Part shown: positions 10,700-22,827 of the stretch, piece after piece
Position numbering within the stretch: the first letter of the stretch is position 1
How the letters are laid out: each line of letters begins with the position of its first letter
Source: Megalopta genalis
Lineage: Eukaryota > Arthropoda > Insecta > Hymenoptera > Halictidae
DNA: 64,000 nt
Assembly (NCBI RefSeq): GCF_051020955.1
Contig: NC_135013.1
Location: forward strand, 5,424,501 to 5,488,500
Direction: 5' to 3'
Translations under genes and position numbers: made by a program
The notes under the pieces: generated by a model
Seen by the model: only the letters and a program-made list of their open reading frames with translations
Told to the model about the DNA's origin: nothing
Database searches by the model: none

Positions 10700-13110
10700 A
10701 CGGCCGACGCGATTCGGTCGAAAAATCTTCGCTTCGAATACCGATTCGAGCTTGGCGTTCGGGTGGATGCGAAGCGTAAGTCGAAATATTGTATATCCGC
10801 GCCGGTTTTAAAAGGTTTTAGAAGGTTCAAGCAGTCATTAAACTTTCGCTTAAACGTTCCGCGCCCTAAGAAATATATTCGGCACGAATTGTGCGCGGCA
10901 TCGCGATCGTAAATAGACTTCGAACGAATCGTGAATCGAAATGATTCATCGAGAGATAGCGAGATCGACGATCTTTTATACGGAATCGGAGGACACTTTA
11001 CGGTCCGTCGACGTCTTTCTGACGTATTTCGTGAAATTTTAAGACGCCCCAACGACAGATTTAATGACAGTTAGCCTGTTCGGAACAAATGGGAGCGTAA
11101 CCCCCTCTCCGAAAAATATGCGAGCACCGCCATTGAACCGGCTTTATCGCGTTTCATCAACGAAATTCGGGAACGATCTCGGGAATTTTTATTCCGGCTC
11201 GTTCGGACGCGCGCGTCCTAATATATTTTTATTATTAACCGGCCGCGTCCTCGCCGCGCGCGCGCGCGGCTAACATCGAAATCGATCGAATTATCAATCA
11301 GCGCGCACGCCGCCGCCGCGGCCGTTCCCGCTATCTGCCCGATAAAAAACGTGTCCGTAACGCTTCGCTAATAATTGCGTAAGACCAGCGATGTTGTAAC
11401 ATCGCCGACTTGTTGTTGTTTTTCCATTCTTCGGCGGCGATACGCCGCGATACGCGAGTGCATTCGTGTACGGTTTTAAGAAAAAAGAAAAAAGAAAAAG
11501 AAAAACGACCGCGCGTATTTATAGGACAACCGAACAACCGCGAGATTCTATGCAAATATAGCCAGGTGGCTTTCCGCGACAAAGAGAAAAAAAAACAAGA
11601 AGAAGAAGAAGAAGAAGAAAAAAAGGAAGAAAAGTTTGCACATAAATTCCGCCGTTTACTGCCGAGCGATTGCGTAAAAATAGAACAAAAACATCGGTCA
11701 ACTTTATTCGAACCGTGTTATAATCGATAATTACGGCAATAAATTACACGGGCAACGTAGGGTGGGGGAAATAAATTCGCTCCGCGGAAGACAAAAGTCT
11801 CATTAAATTTCGCTTAACAACCGAGAGCGACGTTCGATAAACGGCATTTTAAAATGATTTACTTGCCGAACGACCACTCAACTAAGAGAACAATCATTTT
11901 TACGATTCGCACGGTGAAATAAAACCGGCTGTCCGCGTCGCGTTACAATTTTACTGGCTCGTTAAACATTAAACATTTCGCCGCGGTAGCAAGAGGAAGC
12001 TCTTCTTTTCTTTTTCTCTACTTTTGTCGCGAGATCCGTCCCCGGTCCGTTTCGACGAGGAAACGTCGCCGCGATCGGGCCACCGATCCCGCAAAATCGG
12101 CCGAAATCGCGTTCGGAACGCGACGCGTCGAAGGTCGCGCGGCCGCCATTTGCCGGTCGCCGCCGGCCCGCCCGCCATTTTGTTCGACCGCAGGCCGATT
12201 ATGTGTGCCATTGAACGTCCCCGCGACGACTTTCGGATCTCATCTTTCCGTGTTCCATTTCGGTTCTACATGTTTCGCAGCACTTAAGCCCGGTCGACTA
12301 CTCGACGGAACTCGAAGTTGGCAACTCGGTTGCACGGATTAGCTGGTAATACATAAATTAGTGGCTCTCGCAACTTCGTAATGGATCTTCGAATGGAAGA
12401 GGGTGCAGCCCCCGTGTCTTGATCTCCAGCACGTGAAACGAGCGACAGCTGTTCTCCTTCCGACCTTATTCCGTATTTATCCCGTGGTGCCGTGCGAGAG
12501 AGCGTCGCGCCGCGTCGCGTCGCGTCGCTAATCTCGTTGCCCGCTGGATCCTAGATCTCTCTCTCCTTCGACGCGAGTCGTGCCTTCGTGGGGCAAAACG
12601 TAGAAGAAAAAAAAAGTGAAGAATTGAAGAAAAGAAAAGAAAAGAAACGAACCGCCTGCCTATCGAATCGATCCTGCAGCTGCGCGACCAGCTAGGAAAT
12701 CATCTTCCTGCTTGTAACGCGCCGGCGAGTAACGCCTTGAACTTATTATCTGTCGTCGATGATGGACGCGTCGATAGACTGAGACCGTTTATTACGGAAC
12801 ACCATCGACGATCGGCAGATTTTCTTGGAGAACGTACGACCCGAACGGCCGCTCGTACGCCGAGTTTCTCTCGATGATAGGTGCTTTCTCCTCGGTGAAC
12901 GCCGAAAGGGTGGCCTGGTGACTGCGTTTCCACCATGAAATGGAACGGTACCCAGGTGAAACCGGGTGTTTCGAATTTAACCGACGCGAAAAAACGCGCT
13001 GGAACGCGCGACACGCCGCGGCACAGTGGATCGAATCACTAATTGACGCGCAGATTAAAATGGGACAAGAATTATGTGGACGGCTTTAGAATTCAATTGT
13101 GATCCTCTAC
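10700..13110. other. Unique CpG-rich DNA, no gene recognised
   Basis: Long non-repetitive stretch with GAA runs near 11598-11625, an A/AAAG-rich patch near 12603-12647 and a GTCGC pentamer run near 12515-12530. Open frames are short, overlap on both strands and carry no known motif. The CpG-rich part at 12280-12600 could be promoter-like, but no transcript evidence is visible. Confidence 0.45.
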
Positions 13111-13115
13111 AATTA

Positions 13116-13330
13116 TGGTAAATTCTCCCTAATCGACCCTACTCAACTTGCAAGCAAAAATTGACGATTTTGGAGGAGAGGATACGATGCTTTTCGGCTC
13201 GTTTTTACAGTCGTTGACAATCGGTAACTATAAATATATATAATACAAATAATATATGAAACTATAAATATATAATGTAATCGTATCTCCTCCTCCCGAA
13301 TTGTCCATTTTTTTATGGACGATTTACCGC
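13116..13330. mobile_element. Family B hairpin MITE, diverged
   Basis: Left end GGTAAATTCTCCCTAATCG, then CTTGCAAGCAAAAATTG and the family GAGGAGAGGATACGATG. The right arm has CGTATCTCCTCCTCCC, TTGTCCATTTTT and GGACGATTTACC. The arms are inverted copies around an expanded TATAAATATATAATA centre. The ends have drifted, so exact boundaries are approximate. Confidence 0.65.
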
Positions 13331-13732
13331 ATCTCTTCGACACTCCGCGTGTCGAATGTCATCGGATAGGTCGAATAGAAAAATCGACCCGGCAAATACA
13401 CGCGTGTTTATTTACCACCCGATATGATTCAATTGTTAGCTCGTAATATCTGTGACATTCGTATTTATTTTGGCATCTGCGACCGGCGCGGCGTATTGTT
13501 TAAATAAATCGAGTTAGTTAGCTGAACGATCTCGTAAATGGAGTGCGGATTTTGTGGCTTTAGAAGAAATCTGGATAAATAAAACACGGAACAGTGAAGA
13601 AGAGAGATGGAATTTAAAGATAGTGCAGCGTTACTTTCACTGTATTAACATCGTTAAAAGAAGACATACATTTTTATACGATTTCTGTTTGTCGCGAGTG
13701 ATGTCTGCTCGCGAAGGAAACAGGTTAAACGT

Positions 13733-15020
13733 ATCTTGCTCATAATAAAATATAACTATTAAAAAGTTTATAAAAGATAAGCTTTATAGGGAGATTAATT
13801 ATTCAGATTAAGCCTTATATAAGGTTTATAGACATGAGATATGATGAGTCTACTCATAAAGAAAACACGTGAACGTATCTTGCTCATAATAAAATATAAA
13901 TGTTAACAAGTTTATAAAAGACAAGATAGTTTATAGATATGAAAGACGATGAGTCTACTCACGAAGAAAACACACTAAGAATATCTTACTCAGAATAAAA
14001 TATGAATATTAAAAAGTCTATAAAAGATAAGCTAGTTTATAGGCATGAGATATGACGAGTTTACTCATAAACGCATCTTGCTCATAATAAAATATAGATA
14101 TTAACAAGTTCATAAAAGATAAGGTAGTTTACAGTTATGAAAGGCGATGAGTCTACTCATGAAGAAAACACGTTAAGAATATCTTGCTCATAATAAAATA
14201 TAAATATTACCAAGTTTATGAAAGATAAGCTATTTTATAGGCATGAGATATGACGAGTTTACTCATAAACATATCTTGCTCATAATAAAATATAGATATT
14301 AACAAGTTCATAAAAGATAAGATAGTTTACAGTTATGAAAGGCGATGAGTCTACTCATGAAGAAAACACGTTAAGAATATCTTGCTCATAATAAAATATG
14401 AATATTAAAAAGTCTATAAAAGATAAGCTAGTTTATAGGCATGAGATATGACGAGTTTACTCATAAACGCATCTTGCTCATAATAAAATATAGATATTAA
14501 CAAGTTCATAAAAGATAAGATAGTTTACAGTTATGAAAGGCGATGAGTCTACTCATGAAGAAAACACGTTAAGAATATCTTGCTCATAATAAAATATAAA
14601 TATTACCAAGTTTATGAAAGATAAGCTATTTTATAGGCATGAGATATGACGAGTTTACTCATAAACATATCTTGTTCATAATAAAATATAGATATTAACA
14701 AGTTCATAAAAGATAAGATAGTTTATAGGCATGAGATATGACGAGTTTACTCATAAACATATCTTGCTCATAATAAAATATAGATATTAACAAGTTCATA
14801 AAAGATAAGGTAGTTTATAGATATGAAAGGAAATGAGTCTACTCACGAAGAAAACACATTAAGAATATCTTGCTCATAATAAAATATGAATATTAACAAG
14901 TTTATAAAACTAGTTTATAGTTTATAGACCTAAGATACGACGAGTCTACTCATAAAGAAAACACGTTAAACAAATCTAGCTCATAATAAAACACAAATAT
15001 TAACAAGTTTAATAACAGAT
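13733..15020. repeat. AT-rich tandem array with 198 bp higher-order repeat
   Basis: The core ATCTTGCTCATAATAAAATA recurs throughout. Two unlike sub-units (one with GAAAACACGTTAAGAATATC, one with GGCATGAGATATGACGAG) alternate. The pair starting CATCTTGCTCATAATAAAAT recurs near 14071, 14269 and 14467, a 198 bp higher-order period. Outer copies are more diverged, as in satellites homogenised by unequal exchange. Confidence 0.8.
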
Positions 15021-15035
15021 AAGATAGCGTGTAGA

Positions 15036-15078
15036 TAACGTCTATCTAACATCTATCTAGCATCTATCTAACATCTAC
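15036..15078. repeat. Short tandem repeat (ATCTATCTAAC)n
   Basis: Four imperfect copies of an 11 bp motif, TCTATCTAACA, end the AT-rich array before CpG-rich unique DNA begins. Confidence 0.7.
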
Positions 15079-15079
15079 A

Positions 15080-16222
15080 CTACACTCCACAGCGTATCAC
15101 GAAATCTTATAGCAGCCGCTTTCGTTCCGAGCATTCACTTCGCCGAACGATTCCGCGCCGTGCAAGCGTCGTTTTCTTGAATTTCGAGACTTACGCGTGA
15201 TCAACTTGGTTGCACCTTGCACCACGCGCGTATCAACGGCACCATCGACGATGTTAATTTATTGCACGAGGAAATATGGTACAGATATCGCGGCGAAGAT
15301 AAGCCGCCGCCGTTCGACTAAACCACGGGAATCAGAGCCGCGAATATCTTCCATATGTAAACCGGATAATTTCATGGGATCGCGGCCGAGTACATTTGTC
15401 AAGGTATAAAACGATCGTGTTCGCCGGAACGAAAATTACCGGGAACGTTCTCTCTCTCTGTCTCTGTCTCTCTCTCTCTCCACCGAAATTGTTGCCGCGC
15501 CGCGGTAAATCTCTACCCGATTGCAATTTCCTTTGATCCGCGGGTAAAAACGCGTACACACGTTTGCATAAAGATCTGTCTATAATTCACTGTCCGGCCG
15601 TATCGTTGCTCACGGCGTGCTTTTCCCAGAGAGGCGGGCATGAATTAGCAACAGTGTATCCACGATACCGGGAAAACCGCGCGGGACGTGGATTTACGGC
15701 GGGGACGATCGGCAGATTGAGATCTTCCCGTGAAAATCGAAGTGTCCGCGGGACCTCCCGTTAGAACGCCTCGAGGTGGCGGTGATTTCAATGATTAATC
15801 CGGCAAATCACGGCCGCGAGTGCCTATAACGAAATCCGTCGGACAAAAGTCGGAATGCCGCGGGTAGTGCCGCGCCGGCTCTCGCGGTCATGGAAACATA
15901 GTAAACACATAGTTTCCGGCAATTGAGTCATTAATCGGTAATGATGGTAATAACATTACTGAATCGCCGCTCGCCGGCTTTGATGGTTATTGAATAGAGT
16001 CGGCCTTACCGTTGCGCCTATCTCGCGTGAAGCGAAACGCGGCACGGCGCGGCGCGGCTCGGCTCGGCGCGTCGAGGCGCGTTCGTTCACGATCGTGCGG
16101 CCTAAACGCGCCAGATGGGCCGATTTACCGGTGATATTAAACGTTCGGCACGATCGTTTCCGCCACAGGAGACACGAATTTCCCGAACGGCCGGTTCGCC
16201 GATGCGGACCGACGCACGCGAT
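15080..16222. other. Unique CpG-rich DNA, no gene recognised
   Basis: Non-repetitive sequence apart from a CT-rich microsatellite near 15449-15481. Frames such as 15990-16283 run into the adjacent family A element and are not credible genes. Confidence 0.45.
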
Positions 16223-16225
16223 CTA

Positions 16226-16591
16226 CAGGGTGTCCCAAAAATGTCTCGCAATCCGGAAATGGCGGGTTCCTCGGATCATTTGAAACGACTTCTTCTTTTA
16301 CAAAAATTTTCTCCGAGGCACCATTAATGAGTTATTAGCGAAAAAGCAATGACCAATAAGAATCGAGTACGGCTGACGCGAGGCGGCCCAGCCAACCAGC
16401 GCACGAAGCCCAGTTCCGCTCATTGGCTCGGTCGCCTCGCGCTAGCCGAGCTCGCCTCTCATTGGTCACTGTTTCTCGTTAATAACTCGTTAACGGTGCC
16501 TCGGAGAACATTTTTATAAAGGAAAAAGTTGCTTCAAATGACTCGAGGAACCCGCCACTTTCGGATTGCGAGACATTTTTGGGACACCCTG
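16226..16591. mobile_element. Family A palindromic MITE, copy 1
   Basis: Begins CAGGGTGTCCCAAAAATG and ends with the inverse, flanked by TA at 16224-16225 and 16592-16593. Almost the whole 366 bp is an inverted repeat, so one strand could fold into a long hairpin. The arms carry GAGTTATTA near their middle and CCAAT/ATTGG motifs near the centre. The TA site and ends suggest a Tc1/mariner-derived non-autonomous element. It encodes no transposase. Confidence 0.9.
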
Positions 16592-16593
16592 TA

Positions 16594-17501
16594 TTCTCAA
16601 AGCGGATTTTTTTAATCCTCACTAGACGGATCCTGCGGAGACCGAGGCTGGGCCATTTTGTGACCCAAAATTGAGCATGAACAGATTCCAAAGGGTCATT
16701 TTGTTTTTTCGAGTGAGCCACGTTCGTCCTGAGAGGACAAATCGCGGCGCCGAGGAACCGTCGAGCAGACGGATGTAGAAGGTTATATCAAGGACATAAG
16801 GTTATGACGCAGGAAAAATGAAAAGATACTGAGATGAATAAAAAGATTTTCGAGGTGTCTATATTGAAACGACGCACAGTGGTCGGTTTCTAGACAAAAA
16901 GCGGAAAAAATTCAGTTTTTAAAAATATACTTATAGTGCATAATTTATTCGCTAGTAGTCAATTAAACATGCGGCTTATTATTTTCTACGATCCTTTTTA
17001 CCATTTGTTCATTTTGGACACGGCTACGTGGCTTCGAAGCAGTCCATCTCTAAATCAACCTGAATTTATATCATCGTTTATAATTATTTTGTTCTTTGAA
17101 AATTAATAATTTTTACAGAATTTAATGTACTTAGTATGTATATATACATACTTAAATCATATCACAGGACAGTTTTTCATCTCTCACATTTTTTGAGAGA
17201 TAATTCAGAGATAATAATAACAAAATTGGTTTTATTTGAAGTTCGTATAATTTATATTGTAACATATATGCTCAAATAAAGAAGTTTATTGAGAATTTCT
17301 TCGCGTCAGAAATTGTGAAAGATAAAATCAAAAACCAGTTATTTTTAGTTACAGTGTTAAAGCAGTCGTCCGGCAAGCGAAAGGATTGTGCAAAGCAACG
17401 GTGTACAAATTTCCAATACCGTATATATTTGTGGCGTTTTATATCAGGATAATGAATAGACACATTCATTTCAATATGAGAGAAAGTGAAACAGCTGGAT
17501 G
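16594..17501. other. Mixed unique DNA, AT-rich from ~16900
   Basis: The first 200 bp is moderately GC and has no repeat I recognise. The remainder is AT-rich, with short frames (for example 17272-17523 minus) lacking motifs. No feature is supported. Confidence 0.45.
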
Positions 17502-17505
17502 TTAA

Positions 17506-17745
17506 CCCTTTGCACTCAAGCAATGACTCTGAGTCAACGCTAAAATTGTTATACCACGTTCCAAGATAATCTTTACATTGTCAAAATTTAGATCTAAAAA
17601 ATTGTAACTATTAAAGCGATTAAATATAAGTCGCAAGACTTAATTTCGTATGCATAAAATACACTTCGTCGTATGCAAAGAAAATACCATAAGTCAGAAA
17701 TATTATTTTATATTTACAATTAAAATGGCTTTTGAGTGCAAAGGG
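17506..17745. mobile_element. Family D piggyBac-like MITE, complete copy
   Basis: Clean 240 bp element flanked by TTAA at 17502-17505 and 17746-17749. The left end is CCCTTTGCACTC and the right end GAGTGCAAAGGG. It contains GACTTAATTTCGTATGCATA in its right half. No coding capacity. This is the best-preserved family D copy and serves as the reference for the others. Confidence 0.85.
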
Positions 17746-18048
17746 TTAACGCTAAATCTATCACGTAGGTCAAAATAGTCCACACTTTCTATTCGAAAAC
17801 AATTAAAATTCCGAAGAACACGATCCAAGATAATTGTTACATTATCAAATCTTAGATCCAAAAAATCGTTAAAATCATAACTGTTGTAACATAAGTCGCA
17901 AGACTTAATTTCATATGCATAAAATCAGAAATACTAATATATATTCAAAATTAAAAAGGCTTTCTAGTGCAAGGGGTTAACGCTAATCCTATCGCGTGGG
18001 TAAAAACGGTCCACATATTTCATTCGAGAACAATTAAAATTACGAAGA
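17555..18048. repeat. Tandem duplication of MITE right part plus flank
   Basis: Unit 1 (17555-17818) starts at CACGTTCCAAGATAAT inside the family D element and continues through its right end into flank TTAACGCTAAATCTATCACG. Unit 2 (17819-18048) starts CACGATCCAAGATAAT and repeats the same order, including GTGCAAGGGGTTAACGCTAA. The breakpoint lies within the element, so the duplication occurred after the MITE inserted. Confidence 0.8.
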
Positions 18049-19105
18049 CTCTCTTTTCACGAAACGATCGAAGAAACTTCTCCGTGCAAATCTTCTCTGT
18101 CAAACATTTCCCAGAATAGTTTCTGACGGGGTACGTGGCCCGAGATGCTTCGGATGCTTCGCGGCGGCTGCTGCAAATAAATAAAAGGATCGCGTCAATT
18201 TTCCCGGGGATCGATTAAGTGGTCAAGCGACAGGAAGAAAGAGAGATGGAGATAAAAAGACGAAGTTGAAGGAAAAGAAAGAAAGCGAGAGAGAGAGAGA
18301 GAGAGAGAGTTCGCGAAGGGTCGAGGGATATCGTAGTAGTTGAATAGATCGGCGCGATTGTACGCGGTTGCATATCTCGCGTGCACTTTCGTCATCGACG
18401 TGCCCCCACACGAGCGAGCCGAGCCGCGCACGGTTTCGCTCGGAGCAAAAGCGAAGAAAACGCTTGGTATCCGGGGAATGCCGGCTATGTAGGAGCGGCC
18501 GTTGCCTGGCAGGACACGCGAGGATCCTCTTAACCGAGGAGCCATTCCTCCGGTAACCGAACAAGGACGCCGCTCCGCGCCGCTCCGCTCCGCGCCGCGC
18601 TCCGCTGTTCGCCGATCCGCCGGTTCGCCGGTTCGCCGGTTCGCCGCGCCTCGGCAGAAATGAATTCGACGATGCTCTCGGTTCGAGTAGCTTCGCCCCG
18701 AAGATCAACAATCTTCGCGGGCTGAAGATCGCGGCTGAAGATCGCGGCCGATGATCTTCGGGCCGAAGAACGCGAGGAGGAGGCCGGAGGCGCAAGAAGA
18801 GACGGTGCCTCGAAGAGTCGGCTGCATTCTTCGGGGCCTAGAGAGTCGAGAAAATCCCGCGTTATCTGGCCCCGCGCGAGGAACGAAGTTCACCGACAGC
18901 AGCCATCACTCTTCCCGGCCCCGTTCGGCTCGGGACCTCGAAAGGAGTCCCGCTTTTTCGGGCCGCGCGGGTTCATGCCGCGGACCCGGACCGGCTACTC
19001 TTGCTTCTCCTGTTTCCGTTCCGATCCGATCCGATCCGATCCGACCCGATCCACCGTGTCTCTCCTCTCTCCTCTCTTCTCTCCTCTCTCGTCTCGTCTT
19101 GTCTC

Positions 19106-19153
<48 letters not shown>

Positions 19154-19462
19154 CTCTCTCTCGGACCCCGCGATTCCTCGCAGCCGCAGAGAGATCCCGG
19201 CAGATACCGTCGGAACGTTTTACTCTTTTCATCGATTCGTACGATACATATCTGCGTGATAAATGAACCGCCGTTATCGCATTTACTTCTTCATCGGCCG
19301 ACCATAATTGCTCGAGCTACCAGATCGGCCGGCGATTATGTAAGCCCCCGTGTTTTTCAGGAATCACGACCCGGCGAGAGTTTCGCGAACAGTTCGAACA
19401 GCCGGCCGGCTCCGTATGATTTGCTTTCGTTCAACTTCCACGAAGATTCGCCGGAGTCTATA
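18049..19462. other. CpG-rich unique DNA with GA, TC and pentamer repeats
   Basis: Contains a GA tract near 18287-18309, a GGTTCGCC run near 18620-18645, a GATCC pentamer run near 19021-19050 and a long TC tract near 19109-19162. Frames on both strands are low-complexity (Ser/Leu or Arg/Glu). It could be promoter-like CpG-rich DNA, but no gene is visible. Confidence 0.45.
19109..19162. repeat. (TC)n microsatellite
   Basis: Near-perfect TC dinucleotide tract of about 54 bp with one G interruption near 19151. It yields Ser/Leu or Arg/Glu repeat frames that are not genes. Confidence 0.9.
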
Positions 19463-19464
19463 TA

Positions 19465-19833
19465 CAGGGTGTCCCGAAAATGTCTCGGAATACGGAAATT
19501 GGGGGTAGTAGCTGAGGTCATTCTAAGTAACTTTTCCCTTTGCGAAAATGCAATCCGCGGCTTCGTTTACGAGTTATTAACGAAAAACACTGACCAATGA
19601 GAGGCGAGCTCGCCTAGCGCTTGGCGGCCGAGCCAATGAGCGCGCGAAGCCCGGTTCCGCTCATCGGCTCGGCCGCCTCGCGCCCAGCATATCTCGCCTC
19701 TCATTGGTCACTGTTTTTCGTTAATAACTCGTAAACGAAGCCGTGGATCGCATTTTCGCCAAGGACAAACTTACTTCAAATTACCTCAAGAATCTCCCAT
19801 TCTCGGATTGCGAGACATTTTCGGGACACCCTG
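19465..19833. mobile_element. Family A palindromic MITE, copy 2
   Basis: Starts CAGGGTGTCCCGAAAATG and ends with the inverse, flanked by TA at 19463-19464 and 19834-19835. The central arms hold ACCAATGAGAGGCGAGCT and its inverse CTCTCATTGGTCACTG. At 369 bp it is slightly longer than the other copies. Frames passing through it are not genes. Confidence 0.9.
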
Positions 19834-19835
19834 TA

Positions 19836-20345
19836 GCATATCGTCGACGACCCCTCTACCCGCGATGATTCTCTGGCCGAAGTTTCTCTCGCGACTGGTT
19901 CCCGTGAATCGCGAAGCAGACCGGAGGGTTCATTAGCCGAAGTCTTAATAAGCTGATTCTTCGGACTGAGCGAATCTTTTATTTAAGGATCAGCGTTTCG
20001 CTCGGTTGTACTAATTTCCTCGAGTTTCTTATGGACTCCGCGCGCGGCCGGGAACGGGAAAGTTTTGAAGATTCATTCGCCGGCGCCGGGATCGCAGGAT
20101 TCTCCGGCTGAAGACACATTTTATTTAAAGGTTAAGCCCGCCAGTCGATCGTGTCCATCTTGGATTCTACGATTCGCTTGTAAGCACGTCTGCGCGGCAG
20201 AAACTCTTGCGCGAGGGCGGCTGAATTATTTGCTTGCAGTTTTAAAGGCTGTGCGACAGGCAATTCTGTCAATTACGGGTCTTAACTGTCCTCTTGGAAG
20301 GTGAAATAACGAAGCGAGATATTTCGTTGATATTTGTGGTTTGGT
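19836..20345. other. Unique DNA, no gene recognised
   Basis: Moderately GC-rich sequence with one 79-codon frame (20065-20304) that lacks any motif I recognise. No repeat seen. Confidence 0.4.
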
Positions 20346-20349
20346 GATA

Positions 20350-21230
20350 TGAGAGTGGTAGTCTGAAATAGGACTAGTAGGCTAATATACAAATAGTAGA
20401 CTACAATAGGACTAATATTCTAAAACAGGATTATTAGTCTAAAGTATGCATAACAGTCTAAAATAGGACTGACAAGTATTCTGAAAGTAGGATTAGTAGT
20501 CTAAAATAGGAATATAGGTCTAAAATAGGACTGATAGTCTAAAATAGAAATATCAGTCTAAAATAGGATTAACTGGCAGTCTAAAATAGAACTGCTTGGT
20601 ATTCTAAAAATAGGACTAGTAGTCTAAAATAGGACTGACTAATAACTAAAAATAGAACTAGTAGTCTAAAATATAAATAGCAGACTATAATAGAATTGCT
20701 TGGTATTCTAAAAATAGGACTAGTAGTCTAAAATTGGAATATTAGCCTAAAATAGGACTGACTAGCAGTCTAAAATAGGACTAATAGTCAAAAATAGGAC
20801 TGACTAATAGCCTAAAATAGAACTAGTAGTCGAAAATATGAATAGAGGTCTAGAATAGGACTGCCTAGTATTCTAAAAATAGGACTAGTAGTCTAAAATA
20901 TGAATAGAGGTCTAAAATAAAATTGCCTGGTGTGCTAAAAATGGAACTAGTAGTCTAAAATATGAATATCAGTCTAAAATAGGACTGCCTAGCATCCTAA
21001 AATAGGACTAGTAGTCTAAAATAGAAATATTAGCCTAAAATAGGACTAGACTAGCAGTCTAAAATAGGACTAATAGTCTAAAACAGTGATATCAGTCTAA
21101 AATAGAAAAGTCATTCCAAAATATGAACAGCAGTCTAAGATAGAACTAGAGTGGCCTAACAAAACTCCAGCAGCCTAAAACAGAAGTCGCAATCCAAAGT
21201 AGAAAAACAGCGGCCTAAAATAGGAATAGC
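20350..21230. repeat. Irregular ~20 bp tandem repeat (AGTCTAAAATAGGACT)
   Basis: About 40 variants of AGTCTAAAATAGGACTA occur head to tail, with spacing varying around 20 bp. Longer variants carry GACTGACTAG or TGCCTGGTATTCTAAAAATA. The irregular spacing and substitutions indicate an old minisatellite. No long frame exists. Confidence 0.85.
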
Positions 21231-21970
21231 AAAGATCCGCAACGAAGCCGAACAATAGACAAGCCTGGGCGGCTCGTTTCCCAAGAACAGAGCGAAACCC
21301 CGGGGTCGATCGAATATTTCCGAAGGCTGCTGGGTACGGGCGGCGAACGCATTAGCAGCGGAGTAGCAAAGCTACGGTAAGCTGCACTTAATTGGACAAT
21401 ACCGGGCGGATCTCCTTGGCAGGAGCCCGGGGTTCTAATTCCGATCCCGCGGAGGTGAAGACGCGTAGGAGAGCCATCTCGCCGGGCCAAGGGATCGGCT
21501 ATCGACGTCGGATGCTTCCAATTAGACCCGGCCTCCTCCGGCAACCTAGCGCGAGGATATTCGAATTTCTCCCTTTCTAAGTGGAACGTGTTCTATCTGC
21601 GTAATAGCGCGAACGAGCGGAAAGGACGCGCGTCTCGCGAATCCAATATGGCGGATCGTATGACCAGGCCACGCGCGCACGGTGTCGAGTGACCTTAACG
21701 CGTTCGGGCCGATGGAAACGGCCGGCAATTCCGACAGGATTTTCCCGGCCCGAAAATCTGATCGAGCAAAATCCTGCCGCGTGGACCGATCTCCGATTTC
21801 GTCGACCGACGAAATTTCTTTTTTTTCAAGTTTCGTTCATTTTTGAGAAGCGACAAAGATTCTGGCTGCGTTGGAACCGGCTTTTTCTTAGCAGCCGAGG
21901 AGGTCGTTGCGAAGCTCGCAGTCATCGAAGCTTGGTCTACCAGATTGCAATTTACCTACGTCGACGATTA
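21231..21970. other. Unique CpG-rich DNA, no gene recognised
   Basis: Several frames of 60-109 codons overlap on both strands and have no domain signature. No repeats identified. Confidence 0.4.
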
Positions 21971-21972
21971 TA

Positions 21973-22336
21973 AGGGTGCCCCAAAAATGTCTCGCAATAC
22001 GGAAATGTGGGGTAGCTGAGATCATTCCAAGTAACTTTTTCCTTTTCGAAAATGCAATCCGCGGCTTCGTTTACGAGTTATCGACGAAAAACACTGACCA
22101 ATGAGAGGCGAGCTCGCCCAGCGCTTGGCGGCCGAGCCAATGAGCGCACGAAGCCCGATTCCGCTCATCGGCTCGGCCGCCTTGCGTCAGCCTATCTCGC
22201 CCCTTATTGGTCACTCTTTTTCGTCGATAACTCGTGAACAAAGCCGTGGATCGCATTTTCGCCAAGGACAAACTTACTTCGAATTACCTCAGGAACCTCC
22301 TGTTCTCAGATTTCGAGACATTTTTGGGACACCCTG
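21973..22336. mobile_element. Family A palindromic MITE, copy 3
   Basis: Begins AGGGTGCCCCAAAAATG (one terminal base changed or lost) and ends TTTTTGGGACACCCTG, with TA at 21971-21972 and 22337-22338. Both arms hold the GACCAATGAGAGGCG / ATTGGTCAC pair. Four short open frames across it, on both strands, reflect the hairpin symmetry. Confidence 0.9.
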
Positions 22337-22338
22337 TA

Positions 22339-22825
22339 GAACCAGCAGAGCCTCGTTTTTGCCTCGTGGCTCATTTTCTCGTAGGCTGCTTTTCCTAGCG
22401 AGGAACGGTTCTCGGATCGAAGAAGATCGCGAGACGGTGCGCGGCGGGACCAGCTGGATCATCCGGAGGGGACACGCCTGTCGAGAAAATACCGATGCAA
22501 TCGGACACGCGAGAGAGAAGACGAAACGGCGTGACCGGGTTTAAATGGCCCGCGATGTGTAACGTCATCCGCAGCCTGGCCTTGGGATTTCTGCGCGCAG
22601 CGATCGCGCGGCCCGCAGCGATCGAGAAACCCGAGGAATCTGGAATCGCGGACGCTGCTGATGCTGATCCTCCTCCGTGCAGTAACAGATTCTAGGCGGT
22701 CTGGCCTCGATAATATTTTACTTCGGGGATTCACTCGATGCTGATGGGACAGTAGTTGTTTTATTTATCGAAATATATGCGGATTTTTTGGGGAAAATTC
22801 AGAGGGGCCTGGGACAGCAGCGCAT
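22339..22825. other. Unique DNA, no gene recognised
   Basis: GC-rich sequence between a family A and a family B element. No motif-bearing frame. Confidence 0.4.
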
Positions 22826-22827
22826 TA

